A DNA stretch of 64,000 bases from UMGS1883 sp045636425 (lineage in GTDB: Bacteria > Bacillota > Clostridia > UMGS1883), in the NCBI GenBank assembly GCA_045636425.1, contig JAZTXM010000005.1:39563-103562 (forward strand), written 5' to 3'. How positions within the stretch are numbered: position 1 is the stretch's first letter; the number at the start of each line of letters is the position of its first letter. Shown here one piece after another: positions 41,923 to 51,587 of the stretch. A program made the position numbers and the translations under genes. The notes under the pieces were generated by a model, which was not told where the DNA came from, made no database searches, and saw only the letters and a program-made list of their open reading frames with translations.

Positions 41923-44349
41923 ATGAGTATAGAAAATAAATTCACACAAAAAGCCCAGAGAGCCATTGCACTTTCACAAGAATGTGCAAAGGAAACGGGC
42001 TGTAACTACATCGGTACGGAACACCTGCTGTGCGGACTTCTGGATGAGGGAAGCGGCTTTGCGGCAAAATACCTGTCTGCACTTGGAGTTACGTCCCAAA
42101 AGCTCAGGGAGCAAATCGTAAAATACAACAGCAATATTGACGGAGGAAGCCATTTTGCAGGGTTTACTCCCAGAACAAACCGAACCCTCCAGCAGTCCAT
42201 GGCGGAGGCACACAAAACAAACAGCCAGTATATAGGAACAGAGCATATCCTCCTTGCCCTTGCAAGAGAGCGTGACAGTATTGCATTTAAAATACTTATG
42301 TCAATGGGAGCACCCAATAATCTTTATGAGGATATTTCCGGGCAGCTTTCAGGTGAAACTCCCGAAAGCGAAAAGCGTACAGAAAAAAAAGGCGGCGATA
42401 CGCCTACCCTTAATCAGTTTGGGCGTGACCTTACCGAGCTTGCGAAAGCGGGTAAGTTTGACCCCGTAATCGGCAGACAAAAGGAAATAGAGCGTGTCAT
42501 TCAGATTCTTTCACGCCGCACAAAAAACAACCCCGTGCTTTTAGGAGAGCCGGGCGTGGGAAAAACCGCCGTTGCCGAGGGGCTTGCACAAGAGATTGCA
42601 TCGGGAAACGTGCCCGAACTTCTTCGGGGGAAAAGAGTTGTCTCCCTTGACCTTTCGGGAGTTGTTGCAGGTGCGAAATACCGCGGAGAATTTGAAGAAC
42701 GCCTGAAAAAAGCAATGGAGGAAATAATCAAGGCAGGCAACGTTATCCTTTTCATAGATGAAATGCATACTATAATAGGGGCGGGTGCTGCCGAAGGTGC
42801 TATTGATGCGGCAAATATATTAAAGCCCTCTCTTGCAAGAGGGGAAATGCAGCTTATAGGAGCAACTACCCTCAATGAATACAGAAAATATGTGGAAAAG
42901 GATGCGGCCTTGGAACGCCGTTTTCAGCCTGTAACGGTGGGCGAACCCTCCGTGGAGGAAACCATCGAGATTTTAAAGGGTATTCGTGAAAAATATGAGG
43001 CTCATCACGGCGTAAAAATTTCCGATAAGGCAATTTCGGCGGCGGCAAAAATGAGCAGCCGTTATATCACCGACCGTTTTCTTCCCGATAAGGCAATCGA
43101 CCTTGTTGACGAAGCGTGCAGCCGCGTAAGACTGGGAGCGCTTACGGCCCCCCCTGAAATAAAGGAGCTTGAAAGCTCTATAGATGTCGCTGCCGCGGAG
43201 AAAAAGGAAGCCATAAACGCACAGGATTTTGAAAAAGCGGCACTTCTTCGTGATAAAGAAAAGGAAATGCAGCAAAAGCTTGACTCCCTCAGAGATGAAT
43301 GGAAAAATAAAAACGAACAGTGCAAGGGCGAAATCGGCGAGGAGGATATTGCCGAAATAATTTCAGGCTGGACGGGAATCCCCGTTAAAAAGCTTGCACA
43401 GGAGGAAAGCGAAAGGCTTCGCAATATGGAGGAGGTTCTCCACAAGCGTGTTATCGGACAGGAGGAAGCGGTAAGTGCCGTTTCAAAGGCAATACGCCGA
43501 GGCAGAGTAGGGCTTAAAGACCCCAAACGCCCCATAGGCTCTTTCATATTCTTAGGACCTACAGGCGTAGGAAAGACGGAGCTTTCAAAGGCACTTACCG
43601 AGGCACTTTTCGGTGATGAGGATGCTCTTATCAGAATCGACATGTCCGAATATATGGAGAAGCATTCCGTTTCAAAAATGGTTGGCTCGCCTCCGGGATA
43701 TGTGGGTTTTGACGAGGGCGGTCAGCTTACCGAGAAAGTTCGCAGAAAGCCTTACAGCGTAATTCTTTTTGATGAAATCGAAAAGGCACACCCCGATGTG
43801 TTTAATATCCTTCTTCAGATACTCGATGACGGTCAGCTTACCGACAGTCAGGGAAGAAGGGTGGATTTTAAAAACTGCGTTATAATTATGACAAGTAACG
43901 TAGGCGCGAGAAATATTTCACAGCCCAAATCACTGGGCTTCGCCTCGGCAGGGGAAACGAGGGAGCAGGTTAATAAAAACATCAGAAGTAATGTTACCGA
44001 CGAGCTTAAAAAGATGTTCAGACCCGAATTTTTAAATCGTGTCGATGATATTATCGTATTTTCACAGCTTTCCGAAGAAGAAATCGGAAAAATTGCTCTT
44101 GTAATGCTGGAGGGGCTTAAAAAACGCCTTGCACAAAATGAAATTACGGCAGATATTGACGAGGGTGCGGTAGCTCTTCTGGCAAAGGAAGGTTTCGACC
44201 CCGTATACGGAGCGAGACCGCTCCGGCGTGCCATTACGTCCAAGGTGGAGGATCTTTTTGCTCAGGAAATGCTGGACGGAAAAATACAAAAAGGAGATAA
44301 CGTTGTTATAAAAGCCGCAGATGGTGAGATAATAATAGAGAAAGTTTGA
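41923..44349 (+). CDS. clpC: ATP-dependent Clp protease ATP-binding subunit ClpC
   Basis: 808 residues. Two N-terminal Clp repeats (about 1-145), AAA+ domain 1 with Walker A GEPGVGKTA (about 208), a UVR-containing middle domain (EKAALLRDKEKEMQQKLD), AAA+ domain 2 with Walker A GPTGVGKTE (about 545), and the arginine-finger region. With ClpP (loop GFAS-type; clpP not in window) it unfolds arginine-phosphorylated substrates. Last gene of the ctsR operon; followed by a terminator. Confidence 0.97.
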   Translation: MSIENKFTQKAQRAIALSQECAKETGCNYIGTEHLLCGLLDEGSGFAAKYLSALGVTSQKLREQIVKYNSNIDGGSHFAGFTPRTNRTLQQSMAEAHKTNSQYIGTEHILLALARERDSIAFKILMSMGAPNNLYEDISGQLSGETPESEKRTEKKGGDTPTLNQFGRDLTELAKAGKFDPVIGRQKEIERVIQILSRRTKNNPVLLGEPGVGKTAVAEGLAQEIASGNVPELLRGKRVVSLDLSGVVAGAKYRGEFEERLKKAMEEIIKAGNVILFIDEMHTIIGAGAAEGAIDAANILKPSLARGEMQLIGATTLNEYRKYVEKDAALERRFQPVTVGEPSVEETIEILKGIREKYEAHHGVKISDKAISAAAKMSSRYITDRFLPDKAIDLVDEACSRVRLGALTAPPEIKELESSIDVAAAEKKEAINAQDFEKAALLRDKEKEMQQKLDSLRDEWKNKNEQCKGEIGEEDIAEIISGWTGIPVKKLAQEESERLRNMEEVLHKRVIGQEEAVSAVSKAIRRGRVGLKDPKRPIGSFIFLGPTGVGKTELSKALTEALFGDEDALIRIDMSEYMEKHSVSKMVGSPPGYVGFDEGGQLTEKVRRKPYSVILFDEIEKAHPDVFNILLQILDDGQLTDSQGRRVDFKNCVIIMTSNVGARNISQPKSLGFASAGETREQVNKNIRSNVTDELKKMFRPEFLNRVDDIIVFSQLSEEEIGKIALVMLEGLKKRLAQNEITADIDEGAVALLAKEGFDPVYGARPLRRAITSKVEDLFAQEMLDGKIQKGDNVVIKAADGEIIIEKV

Positions 44350-44359
44350 ATTTACTGAT

Positions 44360-44392
44360 GAAAAGCATCCCGTTATTTAAGGGATGCTTTTC
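44360..44392 (+). terminator. Terminator after clpC
   Basis: GAAAAGCATCCC/GGGATGCTTTTC, 12-bp perfect stem with a 9-base loop. Confidence 0.85.
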
Positions 44393-44580
44393 AAAATATG
44401 AAAAAATGGTAACTCATTCTTACAAAATGCAAAGAAAGACGGCGAAAAACGCAATATTCCCCTAAAATTTTCGTTTTCTTCCATTTTTTTGCTTGAAATC
44501 GAAAATAAATTGTAGTAGTATAAACTGGACAGGCTATCAGTAATAAATAAATATAAATTTTTCCATTGGAGGAAACAGAT

Positions 44581-45699
44581 ATGGCAGAGATTAAAAAAAT
44601 CGGTATATTGACCGGCGGCGGAGACTGCCCCGGACTTAACGCGGTAATTCGTGCCGTTGTAAAGACTGCTATTGTAAAATACGGTCTTGAGGTTGTAGGT
44701 ATCAGAAAAGGCTATCATGGCCTTTATCACAAGGATTTCATGCCGCTTACACTTGATAATGTTCAGGAAATCTTGGGCGAGGGCGGTACAATTCTCAAGA
44801 GCTCTAATAAAGATAACCTTTTCAAATATCCCGTTCGTGATGAAAACGGCGAGATTGTTAAAAAGGACGGCAAAATTGTATACGAGGACGTTTCACAGGT
44901 TGGTGTGAACAATCTTAAGGAAGCGGGCATTGATGCTCTCTTTATCTTAGGCGGTGACGGCACTCTTACCAGCGGCCGTGACTTTGCACGCCTTGGTGTA
45001 AACGTAATTGGTATTCCCAAAACAATTGATAACGACCTTAACTGCACAGACTATACCTACGGCTTTGACACAGCTATCAATGTAGTTTCCGACTCTCTTG
45101 ACCGCCTCAGAACAACGGCTAAGAGCCACGGAAGAATTATGGTAGCTGAGGTTATGGGCAGAGGTGCAGGCTGGCTTACTCTCCACGGCGGTATCGCAGG
45201 TGCGGCAGATGTTATTCTTCTTCCCGAAATCCCCTACGATATCAACAAAGTAGCTGACAAGATTAAGGCTGACTTTGCAAAGGGTAAGGATTTTGCAATC
45301 GTTGCCGTTGCAGAGGGTGCTAAGCCCAAGGACGGCGAGGCAGTAATCCTCAAAGTTCGTGAAGACAGCCCCGACCCCATCCGTCTCGGCGGTATTGCAA
45401 ACGTAGTGGCAGACCAGCTTGAGGAGCTTTGCAATAACGAAGCCCGTGCTACAATCTTAGGTCACACACAGCGTGGCGGCTCTACAAGCGCTCATGACAG
45501 AGTTCTTTCTTCCCGTTACGGCTATGCCGCAGTTGACTTTGCTATGCAGGGCAAATTCGGCAACATGGTTGTCCTTAAGGGCGATACAATCGGATGTGCT
45601 TCTCTTGAAGACGTTATCGGTAACGGTAATAAGCTTGTTGACCCCGAAGGTGAACTCGTTCAGATGGCAAAGGGCCTCGGAATTTGCTTCGGTGATTGA
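44581..45699 (+). CDS. pfkA: 6-phosphofructokinase (group III / mixed-substrate type)
   Basis: 372 residues from ATG 44581 (GGAGGAAA upstream). Glycolytic phosphorylation of fructose 6-phosphate. GILTGGGDCPGLNAVIRAVV, FILGGDGTLTSG (ATP-type glycine at the discriminating position), PKTIDNDLNCTDYTYGFDTA (lysine as in PPi-dependent and group III enzymes) and MGRGAGWLTLHGG. The combination GGDG with PKTIDND is that of group III, so ATP is the probable phosphate donor. A second, PPi-type enzyme is encoded 2.1 kb downstream. Confidence 0.93.
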   Translation: MAEIKKIGILTGGGDCPGLNAVIRAVVKTAIVKYGLEVVGIRKGYHGLYHKDFMPLTLDNVQEILGEGGTILKSSNKDNLFKYPVRDENGEIVKKDGKIVYEDVSQVGVNNLKEAGIDALFILGGDGTLTSGRDFARLGVNVIGIPKTIDNDLNCTDYTYGFDTAINVVSDSLDRLRTTAKSHGRIMVAEVMGRGAGWLTLHGGIAGAADVILLPEIPYDINKVADKIKADFAKGKDFAIVAVAEGAKPKDGEAVILKVREDSPDPIRLGGIANVVADQLEELCNNEARATILGHTQRGGSTSAHDRVLSSRYGYAAVDFAMQGKFGNMVVLKGDTIGCASLEDVIGNGNKLVDPEGELVQMAKGLGICFGD

Positions 45700-45713
45700 T
45701 AAATTTTGATTAT

Positions 45714-45747
45714 AAAAAGCTATCGCAGCATTGCGGTAGCTTTTTGT
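45714..45747 (+). terminator. Terminator after pfkA, overlapping the dgt promoter
   Basis: 14-bp stem AAAAAGCTATCGCA/TGCGGTAGCTTTTT with one G-T pair. TTGCGG (45731-45736) and TATAAT (45754-45759) with 17-base spacing give a possible promoter for the next gene starting inside the right arm. Confidence 0.83.
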
Positions 45748-45787
45748 TTGTGATATAATTAACAAAAAGAGAAAGGAAGTATCTGCC

Positions 45788-46780
45788 ATGACAATACGTG
45801 AACAAACCGAAAAAATTGAAAGGGAAACCCTTTCTCCCTATGCGTGCCTTTCGGAAAAAACAAAGGGCAGAGCACAAAAGGCAGAGCTTTGCGATATGCG
45901 TACGGAATTCCAGCGTGACCGTGATAAAATTATTCATTCAAAATCTTTCCGTAGGCTAAAGCATAAAACTCAGGTATTTATTACTCCTGAGGGTGACCAC
46001 TACAGGACGCGTCTTACCCATACGCTGGAGGTTTCCCAGATAGCACGCACCATTGCAAGGAGCCTCCGTCTTAACGAGGATTTAGTGGAGGCAATGTCTA
46101 TGGGGCATGATTTGGGGCATACACCTTTCGGACATGCAGGGGAAGCGGCTTTAAATGAGCTTTGTTCCATGGGTTTTCGGCACAGCGAGCAGAGCCTCAG
46201 AACAGTAGAGGTATTGGAAAACCTTAATCTCACGTGGGAGGTAAAGGACGGAATCTTAAATCACCCCGGGGATAATGCGGCAAGCACCCTTGAGGGAAGC
46301 ATACTTAAAATTGCCGACAGAATCGCATATATAAATCACGACATAGACGATGCTTGCCGAGGCGGCATAATAAGCGAAAAGGATATTCCCTCAATCATTA
46401 CCGATACCCTGGGCGAAACCCACGCGGAGAGAATAAACACGCTTATATGCGATGTTGTCAGAAATTCCTACGGCAAAAAGGAAATTCTTATGAGCCACGA
46501 GGTCGAGGAAGCAATGATTCGCCTGCGTAATTATATGTTTGATTTTGTGTATGTAGGCTCCTCTGCCAAAAATGAGGAGAAAAAGGTTTTCGGTGTTATA
46601 AAAGGAATTTTTGAGTATTATATTGAAAACCCCGGCGCACTCCCCCTTTATATCCAGGAAATCGCGTGGAAAGAGGGAATCGAAAGAGCCGTGTGCGATT
46701 ATATTGCAGGAATGAGTGACAGATTCGCAATTTATACGTATAATAACATTTTTGTGCCGAAATCATGGGAAAAACTATGA
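45788..46780 (+). CDS. dgt: Deoxyguanosinetriphosphate triphosphohydrolase-like protein
   Basis: 330 residues, HD-domain dNTPase. HRTRLTHTLEVSQIARTIAR (H near 77), MGHDLGHTPFGHAGEAAL (HD near 107), DGILNHPGDN and IADRIAYINHDIDDACR supply the metal-binding histidines and aspartates. These enzymes hydrolyse dNTPs to nucleoside and tripolyphosphate. It often precedes dnaG in Bacillota; here it lies between two PFK genes. Confidence 0.94.
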   Translation: MTIREQTEKIERETLSPYACLSEKTKGRAQKAELCDMRTEFQRDRDKIIHSKSFRRLKHKTQVFITPEGDHYRTRLTHTLEVSQIARTIARSLRLNEDLVEAMSMGHDLGHTPFGHAGEAALNELCSMGFRHSEQSLRTVEVLENLNLTWEVKDGILNHPGDNAASTLEGSILKIADRIAYINHDIDDACRGGIISEKDIPSIITDTLGETHAERINTLICDVVRNSYGKKEILMSHEVEEAMIRLRNYMFDFVYVGSSAKNEEKKVFGVIKGIFEYYIENPGALPLYIQEIAWKEGIERAVCDYIAGMSDRFAIYTYNNIFVPKSWEKL

Positions 46781-46791
46781 TTGAATCCCTA

Positions 46792-46820
46792 TTGACATAA
46801 ATAGTCAAATATAATAAAAT
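46792..46820 (+). promoter_or_regulatory. Promoter of the glucokinase-PFP unit
   Basis: TTGACA (46792-46797), 17-base spacer, TAAAAT (46815-46820), 32 bases before the start. Confidence 0.8.
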
Positions 46821-46852
46821 ATGGGTATAGTATTTTGCAAAGGAGAAAACAA

Positions 46853-47785
46853 ATGTATATTGGAATAGATGTAGGAGGAATGAGCATAAAAGCAGGTGTG
46901 GTAAATCACGAAGGTGATATTATCGCCAAATATGCAGTGCCCACCCCCCTTGATAATAATGAAAGCTTCTGTAAGGCAATGCTTGAAAGTGTACAAGGAG
47001 TACTTAAAGAGGCAAAGATTGATGTGGGCGAAATCGAAGCTATCGGCATAGGTGCGCCCGGTGTTGTTGACCGTGAAAAAGGGCTATTGGTCAATTCCCC
47101 CAACATCCCCTACATAAACGCCCCTGTAAGGGATTATTTGCAGAAAAACTTAAAGAATGTTCCCGTGCTTGTGGAAAATGATGCAAACAGTGCCGCTTTG
47201 GGCGAATACTACAAAGCGGATAATGCTAAAAACTTTGTATTTATCACTTTGGGAACAGGTGTTGGCGGCGGCGTTGTAATAGATGGCAAGCTTTTCACAG
47301 GGACAAACGGTGCCGCAGGCGAGCTTGGACATGTAGTCACTCATGCGGGCGGCAGAAAATGCGGTTGTGGAAGGCACGGCTGCTGGGAGGCATATGCTTC
47401 CGTAACAGGTCTTATTAAAACCACCGAGGAGCACAGGGACGAAATTAAAGGCATCAAGCAGGGGGACAGAATTTCTGGAAGAACCGTGTTTGAGCTTGCA
47501 AAAAAAGGCGATAAAGACGCAGAGCGTGTCCGCAATATGTGGATAGAGGAAGTAGCAATCGGCATTACGGATATGGTTAATATTTTCCAGCCCGATGAGC
47601 TTGTGGTAGGCGGTGCTATCTCAAAAGAGGGCGACGTGATTATGGAGCCAATCAGGGAATATGTGAAAGAGCACAGCTTTAATGTAGGCGAATTGAAAAG
47701 AACTAAGGTTCTGGCGTCACGCATAGGCGGAGATGCGGGAATAATAGGTGCAGCACTGCTTTATAAGAACAAGTCGGAGGGCTGA
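46853..47785 (+). CDS. glk: Glucokinase, ROK family
   Basis: 310 residues from ATG 46853 with AAAGGAG 7 bases upstream. ATP-binding IGIDVGGMSIKAGVV, GIGAPGVVD, ENDANSAALGEYY (catalytic Asp), FITLGTGVGGGVVIDGKL, and the ROK zinc motif GELGHVVTHAGGRKCGCGRHGCWEAYAS. Feeds glucose 6-phosphate to the adjacent PFK. Confidence 0.94.
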   Translation: MYIGIDVGGMSIKAGVVNHEGDIIAKYAVPTPLDNNESFCKAMLESVQGVLKEAKIDVGEIEAIGIGAPGVVDREKGLLVNSPNIPYINAPVRDYLQKNLKNVPVLVENDANSAALGEYYKADNAKNFVFITLGTGVGGGVVIDGKLFTGTNGAAGELGHVVTHAGGRKCGCGRHGCWEAYASVTGLIKTTEEHRDEIKGIKQGDRISGRTVFELAKKGDKDAERVRNMWIEEVAIGITDMVNIFQPDELVVGGAISKEGDVIMEPIREYVKEHSFNVGELKRTKVLASRIGGDAGIIGAALLYKNKSEG

Positions 47786-47829
47786 AAAACAGCATATGCC
47801 GTAATTTATTAAAAAAGGGGTAGAATAGT

Positions 47830-49053
47830 ATGAAAATTAAAGGAAATATTATAATCGGACAATCCGGCGGTCCCACGGCTGCCATTAATGCCACACTGGC
47901 AGGTGTTTTTTCTGCAGGGAAAAAGCTTTGCGAGGGCAAGGTTTACGGAATGCTCGGCGGAGTAGAGGGGCTTCTTCAGGAAAACTTTGTGGATATGCGC
48001 GAAAAGCTTGCTTCTGACCACGATGTTGAGCTTTTGAAGAGAACGCCCTCCTCCTATCTTGGCTCCTGCCGATTCAAGCTTCCCGAGCCTATAGAAGGAA
48101 ATGAAATCTACGAGAAGCTTTTTGAGATTTTTGAAAAGTACAACATTAAGGGATTTTTCTACATTGGCGGAAATGATTCCATGGACACCGTGAAGAAGCT
48201 CAGCATTTATAACGAATTTAAAAAGACCGACATTAAGTTTATGGGAGTTCCCAAAACCATTGATAACGACCTTGTAGCAACAGACCATACCCCGGGCTTT
48301 GGCAGTGCGGCAAAATTCGTTGCCACCGTCACAAAGGAGCTTGTCCGTGACAGTCTCGTTTACGACCTTAAAAGCGTAACAGTTGTGGAAATCATGGGCA
48401 GAGATGCAGGTTGGCTCACCGCGGCAAGTGCTCTTGCAAAGGGCGACGACTGCGAGGGTGCGGCAATGATTCTGCTTCCCGAGGTTCCCTTTGATTATGA
48501 ATATGTGAAAAACCGCGTGGCAGAGCTTATGGAAACGAGTAAGTCCCTTGTAATTACCGTTTCAGAGGGCGTAAGAACAAAGGACGGCAAATACGTTTGC
48601 GAGCTTGGAAGCGAAAAGGGCACCGATGCTTTCGGCCATACAATGCTGACAGGTACTGCGGCGGCGATTGCGGCAATGCTGAAAAAGGATTTGGGTATTA
48701 AAACCCGTGCAGTAGAGCTTTCCACGCTTCAACGCTGTGCCTCTCACATTGCATCGGCTACAGATATTTCCGAATCCTTTAAGGTAGGCGAAGCAGCAGT
48801 TAAAGCGGCGGCACAGGGCGAAAGCGGAAAGATGGCACTTCTCAAGAGAGTCTCAAACGACCCATATATCTGTGTGACCGATACTGCCGATGTAAGGGAA
48901 ATTGCCAATCTTGCAAAGGAAGTTCCGCGTAGTATGATTAACGAAAACGGCGATAATGTAACAGAGGAATTTATTGAGTATGCCCGTCCCCTTATCGAGG
49001 GAGAGCTTTCTCAGCTTATGGTAAACGGTTTGCCTACTCACATTAAGCTTTAA
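47830..49053 (+). CDS. pfp: Pyrophosphate-dependent 6-phosphofructokinase
   Basis: 407 residues. NIIIGQSGGPTAAINATLAG, FFYIGGNDSMDTVKKL (Asp in place of the ATP-type Gly, near residue 115), MGVPKTIDNDLVATDHTPGFGSAA and EIMGRDAGWLTAASAL. The GGND/PKTIDND combination is the hallmark of PPi-dependent PFK, which is reversible and saves ATP. Co-transcribed with the glucokinase. Confidence 0.93.
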   Translation: MKIKGNIIIGQSGGPTAAINATLAGVFSAGKKLCEGKVYGMLGGVEGLLQENFVDMREKLASDHDVELLKRTPSSYLGSCRFKLPEPIEGNEIYEKLFEIFEKYNIKGFFYIGGNDSMDTVKKLSIYNEFKKTDIKFMGVPKTIDNDLVATDHTPGFGSAAKFVATVTKELVRDSLVYDLKSVTVVEIMGRDAGWLTAASALAKGDDCEGAAMILLPEVPFDYEYVKNRVAELMETSKSLVITVSEGVRTKDGKYVCELGSEKGTDAFGHTMLTGTAAAIAAMLKKDLGIKTRAVELSTLQRCASHIASATDISESFKVGEAAVKAAAQGESGKMALLKRVSNDPYICVTDTADVREIANLAKEVPRSMINENGDNVTEEFIEYARPLIEGELSQLMVNGLPTHIKL

Positions 49054-49084
49054 TGATTTTCGGCAAAAAAGGAATGTTAAACGT

Positions 49085-51463
49085 ATGCTTGACCGCACAT
49101 TAAAAGTTCTTGAATTTAATACAATAAAGGAAATGCTTAAATCCCAGGCAGTATGCACCGAGGCGCGTGAGCGTCTGGGTGCATTGCTTCCTGAAACAAA
49201 TATATACAAGGCAAAGGAGCTTCTCTCCCTTACAAGCCAGGCAGAAAGCCTCATTATAAAGAAGGGTACTCCTCCCATAAGCCCTGTGAGAAACATTTCG
49301 GGCAGTGCAAAAAGGGCAGCGGCAGGCGGCACTCTTTCTATGGGAGAGCTTCTGGGGGTAGGGCATGTTCTTAGGATGTCCCGCGGACTTGTAAGCTACT
49401 GTGACGAGGACGGATTTGAGGAAAATTATCCTGCCCTTTGGGAGCTTTTCTCATCTGTCAGCGAAAACAGGAAGCTGGAAAACGCAATCTTTTCCGCTAT
49501 AATGAGCGAAGAAGAAATGGCGGACGATGCATCAAGCGAGCTTCTTTCCATACGCAGAAAAATGCGTTCCCTTCATTCCAAAATCCGTGAAGTGCTTAAT
49601 AATATGGTACACTCCCCCTCCTACTCAAATCTTTTGCAGGAGCCTATTGTGTCAATGAGGGGAGACCGCTATGTAATCCCTGTTAAGAGCGAACACAAGG
49701 GGCAGGTGCCCGGCGTTGTTCACGACAGTTCTGCAAGCGGTGCAACTCTTTTTGTAGAACCTATGGCGGCAGTGGAAATAAATAATAAGCTCCGGGAGCT
49801 TAAAAGCGAGGAAAAAGATGAAATCGAGCGTATTTTAAAGGAGCTTTCGGAAAGAGTGGCAGAGTTTTCAGAGCCGCTTATACAAAATTACAACGCGATA
49901 ATTGAGCTTGATTTCACCTTTGCCAAGGGCAAGCTGTCACGTAAAATGAACGCCTCCGTTCCCGAGCTTAATACTGACGGAATTATAGATATTAAAAAGG
50001 GCAGGCATCCCCTGATTGATGAAAAAAAGGTAGTTCCGACGGATATATATCTGGGAAAGGATTTTGACACCCTTGTAATTACAGGCCCCAACACGGGCGG
50101 TAAGACTGTATCTATAAAAACTTTGGGTCTGTTTACCCTTATGGCACAGTCGGGGCTTTGCATCCCTGCGTCAGGCGGAAGCCGGATTGCGGTGTTTGAA
50201 AGTGTGTTTGCCGATATTGGTGACGAGCAGTCGATTGAGCAGTCCTTAAGTACTTTTTCTGCACATATGACAAACATTATCAAGATTCTCGATAATGCAA
50301 GCTATAATTCGCTGATTCTTTTTGATGAGCTTTGCTCGGGAACAGACCCCACGGAGGGTGCGGCACTTGCCGTTGCAATCTTAGAGCGGGCACGCTCTCT
50401 TGGGGCAAAGGTAGCGGCAACGACCCACTATAGCGAAATCAAGCTATACGCTCTTTCCACAGACCGTGTACAAAACGCTGCCTGTGAATTTGACGTGGCA
50501 TCTCTTCGACCCACGTACAGGCTTTTAATCGGCGTTCCAGGAAAGAGTAACGCCTTTGCAATTTCAAAAAGATTAGGGCTTTCAGAAGATATAATTGACC
50601 ACGCCAGAGAGCTTATAGACGGCGAAAACACCCGTTTTGAGGATGTTATTACCTCTCTTGAACAGCATAGAACGCAGGCACAGATAGAGCTTGATAAAGC
50701 AAGCGAGGCAAAGGCACAATCACTTATGCAGAAGCAGGAAGCAGAAAAGGAGCGAAAAAGCATAAAGGCACAGCGTGAAAAAATCTTAAATGATGCACGC
50801 CGTGATGCCAAGAAAATTTATGAACAGGCAAAGAGCGAGGCAGATGCGATCGTTAAAAAGATGCAAAAGCTGTTTGATGAATCGGCAAGTGCAAACCGCA
50901 GTGCCATTGAGGAAGGTCGGCGTGAGCTTAAACGTGGTCTTGATAAGGCGGAGGGAAAGCTTTCCGAGGATGTATTCCGCAATAAATCCGGCAAAAAGCT
51001 GGATCCCAAGAAGATTACCCTCGGTCAGGTGGTAGAGGTTACTACAATGAACTCTACGGGTAATGTCCTCACCCTACCCGACAAAAAGGGTGACCTTACG
51101 GTGCAGGTAGGCATTTTGAAAATAAAGACCAATGTAAGTGCGCTTGCTCCCGGCAAAGAAGAAAAGCGGAAAAACAGTCCCCAAAGCTATATTTCATCGG
51201 AGAGCAGAGCGTACAGCGAGGTTAAAATGGAGCTTGACCTTCGGGGAGAAACTGTGGAGGATGCCCTTTTGTTAGTAGATAAATATTTAGACGATGCCGC
51301 CCTGGCACACCTTGAATCCGTTACCATTATCCACGGAAAGGGAACAGGAGCACTTCGGAGTGCAATAGGCGATATGCTTCGTCATCACCCCCACGCAAGA
51401 AGCTTCCGCCCGGGCAAGTACGGCGAGGGTGAAGCCGGTGTGACGGTGGTAGAGATACGATAG
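49085..51463 (+). CDS. mutS2: Endonuclease MutS2
   Basis: 792 residues. MutS core without mismatch-recognition domain, Walker A TGPNTGGKTVSIKTLGL (about 334), Walker B LILFDELCSGTDPTEGAALA, a long coiled coil (about 515-615), KOW-like segment and C-terminal Smr nuclease domain (MELDLRGETVEDAL ... IHGKGTGALR). MutS2 restrains recombination and acts in rescue of collided ribosomes in Bacillota. Confidence 0.97.
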   Translation: MLDRTLKVLEFNTIKEMLKSQAVCTEARERLGALLPETNIYKAKELLSLTSQAESLIIKKGTPPISPVRNISGSAKRAAAGGTLSMGELLGVGHVLRMSRGLVSYCDEDGFEENYPALWELFSSVSENRKLENAIFSAIMSEEEMADDASSELLSIRRKMRSLHSKIREVLNNMVHSPSYSNLLQEPIVSMRGDRYVIPVKSEHKGQVPGVVHDSSASGATLFVEPMAAVEINNKLRELKSEEKDEIERILKELSERVAEFSEPLIQNYNAIIELDFTFAKGKLSRKMNASVPELNTDGIIDIKKGRHPLIDEKKVVPTDIYLGKDFDTLVITGPNTGGKTVSIKTLGLFTLMAQSGLCIPASGGSRIAVFESVFADIGDEQSIEQSLSTFSAHMTNIIKILDNASYNSLILFDELCSGTDPTEGAALAVAILERARSLGAKVAATTHYSEIKLYALSTDRVQNAACEFDVASLRPTYRLLIGVPGKSNAFAISKRLGLSEDIIDHARELIDGENTRFEDVITSLEQHRTQAQIELDKASEAKAQSLMQKQEAEKERKSIKAQREKILNDARRDAKKIYEQAKSEADAIVKKMQKLFDESASANRSAIEEGRRELKRGLDKAEGKLSEDVFRNKSGKKLDPKKITLGQVVEVTTMNSTGNVLTLPDKKGDLTVQVGILKIKTNVSALAPGKEEKRKNSPQSYISSESRAYSEVKMELDLRGETVEDALLLVDKYLDDAALAHLESVTIIHGKGTGALRSAIGDMLRHHPHARSFRPGKYGEGEAGVTVVEIR

Positions 51464-51515
51464 ACAAAAACGCAAAAATCGTGAATAATACACCATTTCA
51501 ATCAATAAAAATATG

Positions 51516-51544
51516 TTGACATCATTTTTTTGCAGTGTTATAAT
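51516..51544 (+). promoter_or_regulatory. gdhA promoter
   Basis: Perfect TTGACA (51516-51521), 17-base spacer, TATAAT (51539-51544), 43 bases before gdhA. Confidence 0.92.
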
Positions 51545-51587
51545 GGTTTTAATGTAGATTTTTGTAGAAAATGGAGGTTTTTTTGTT

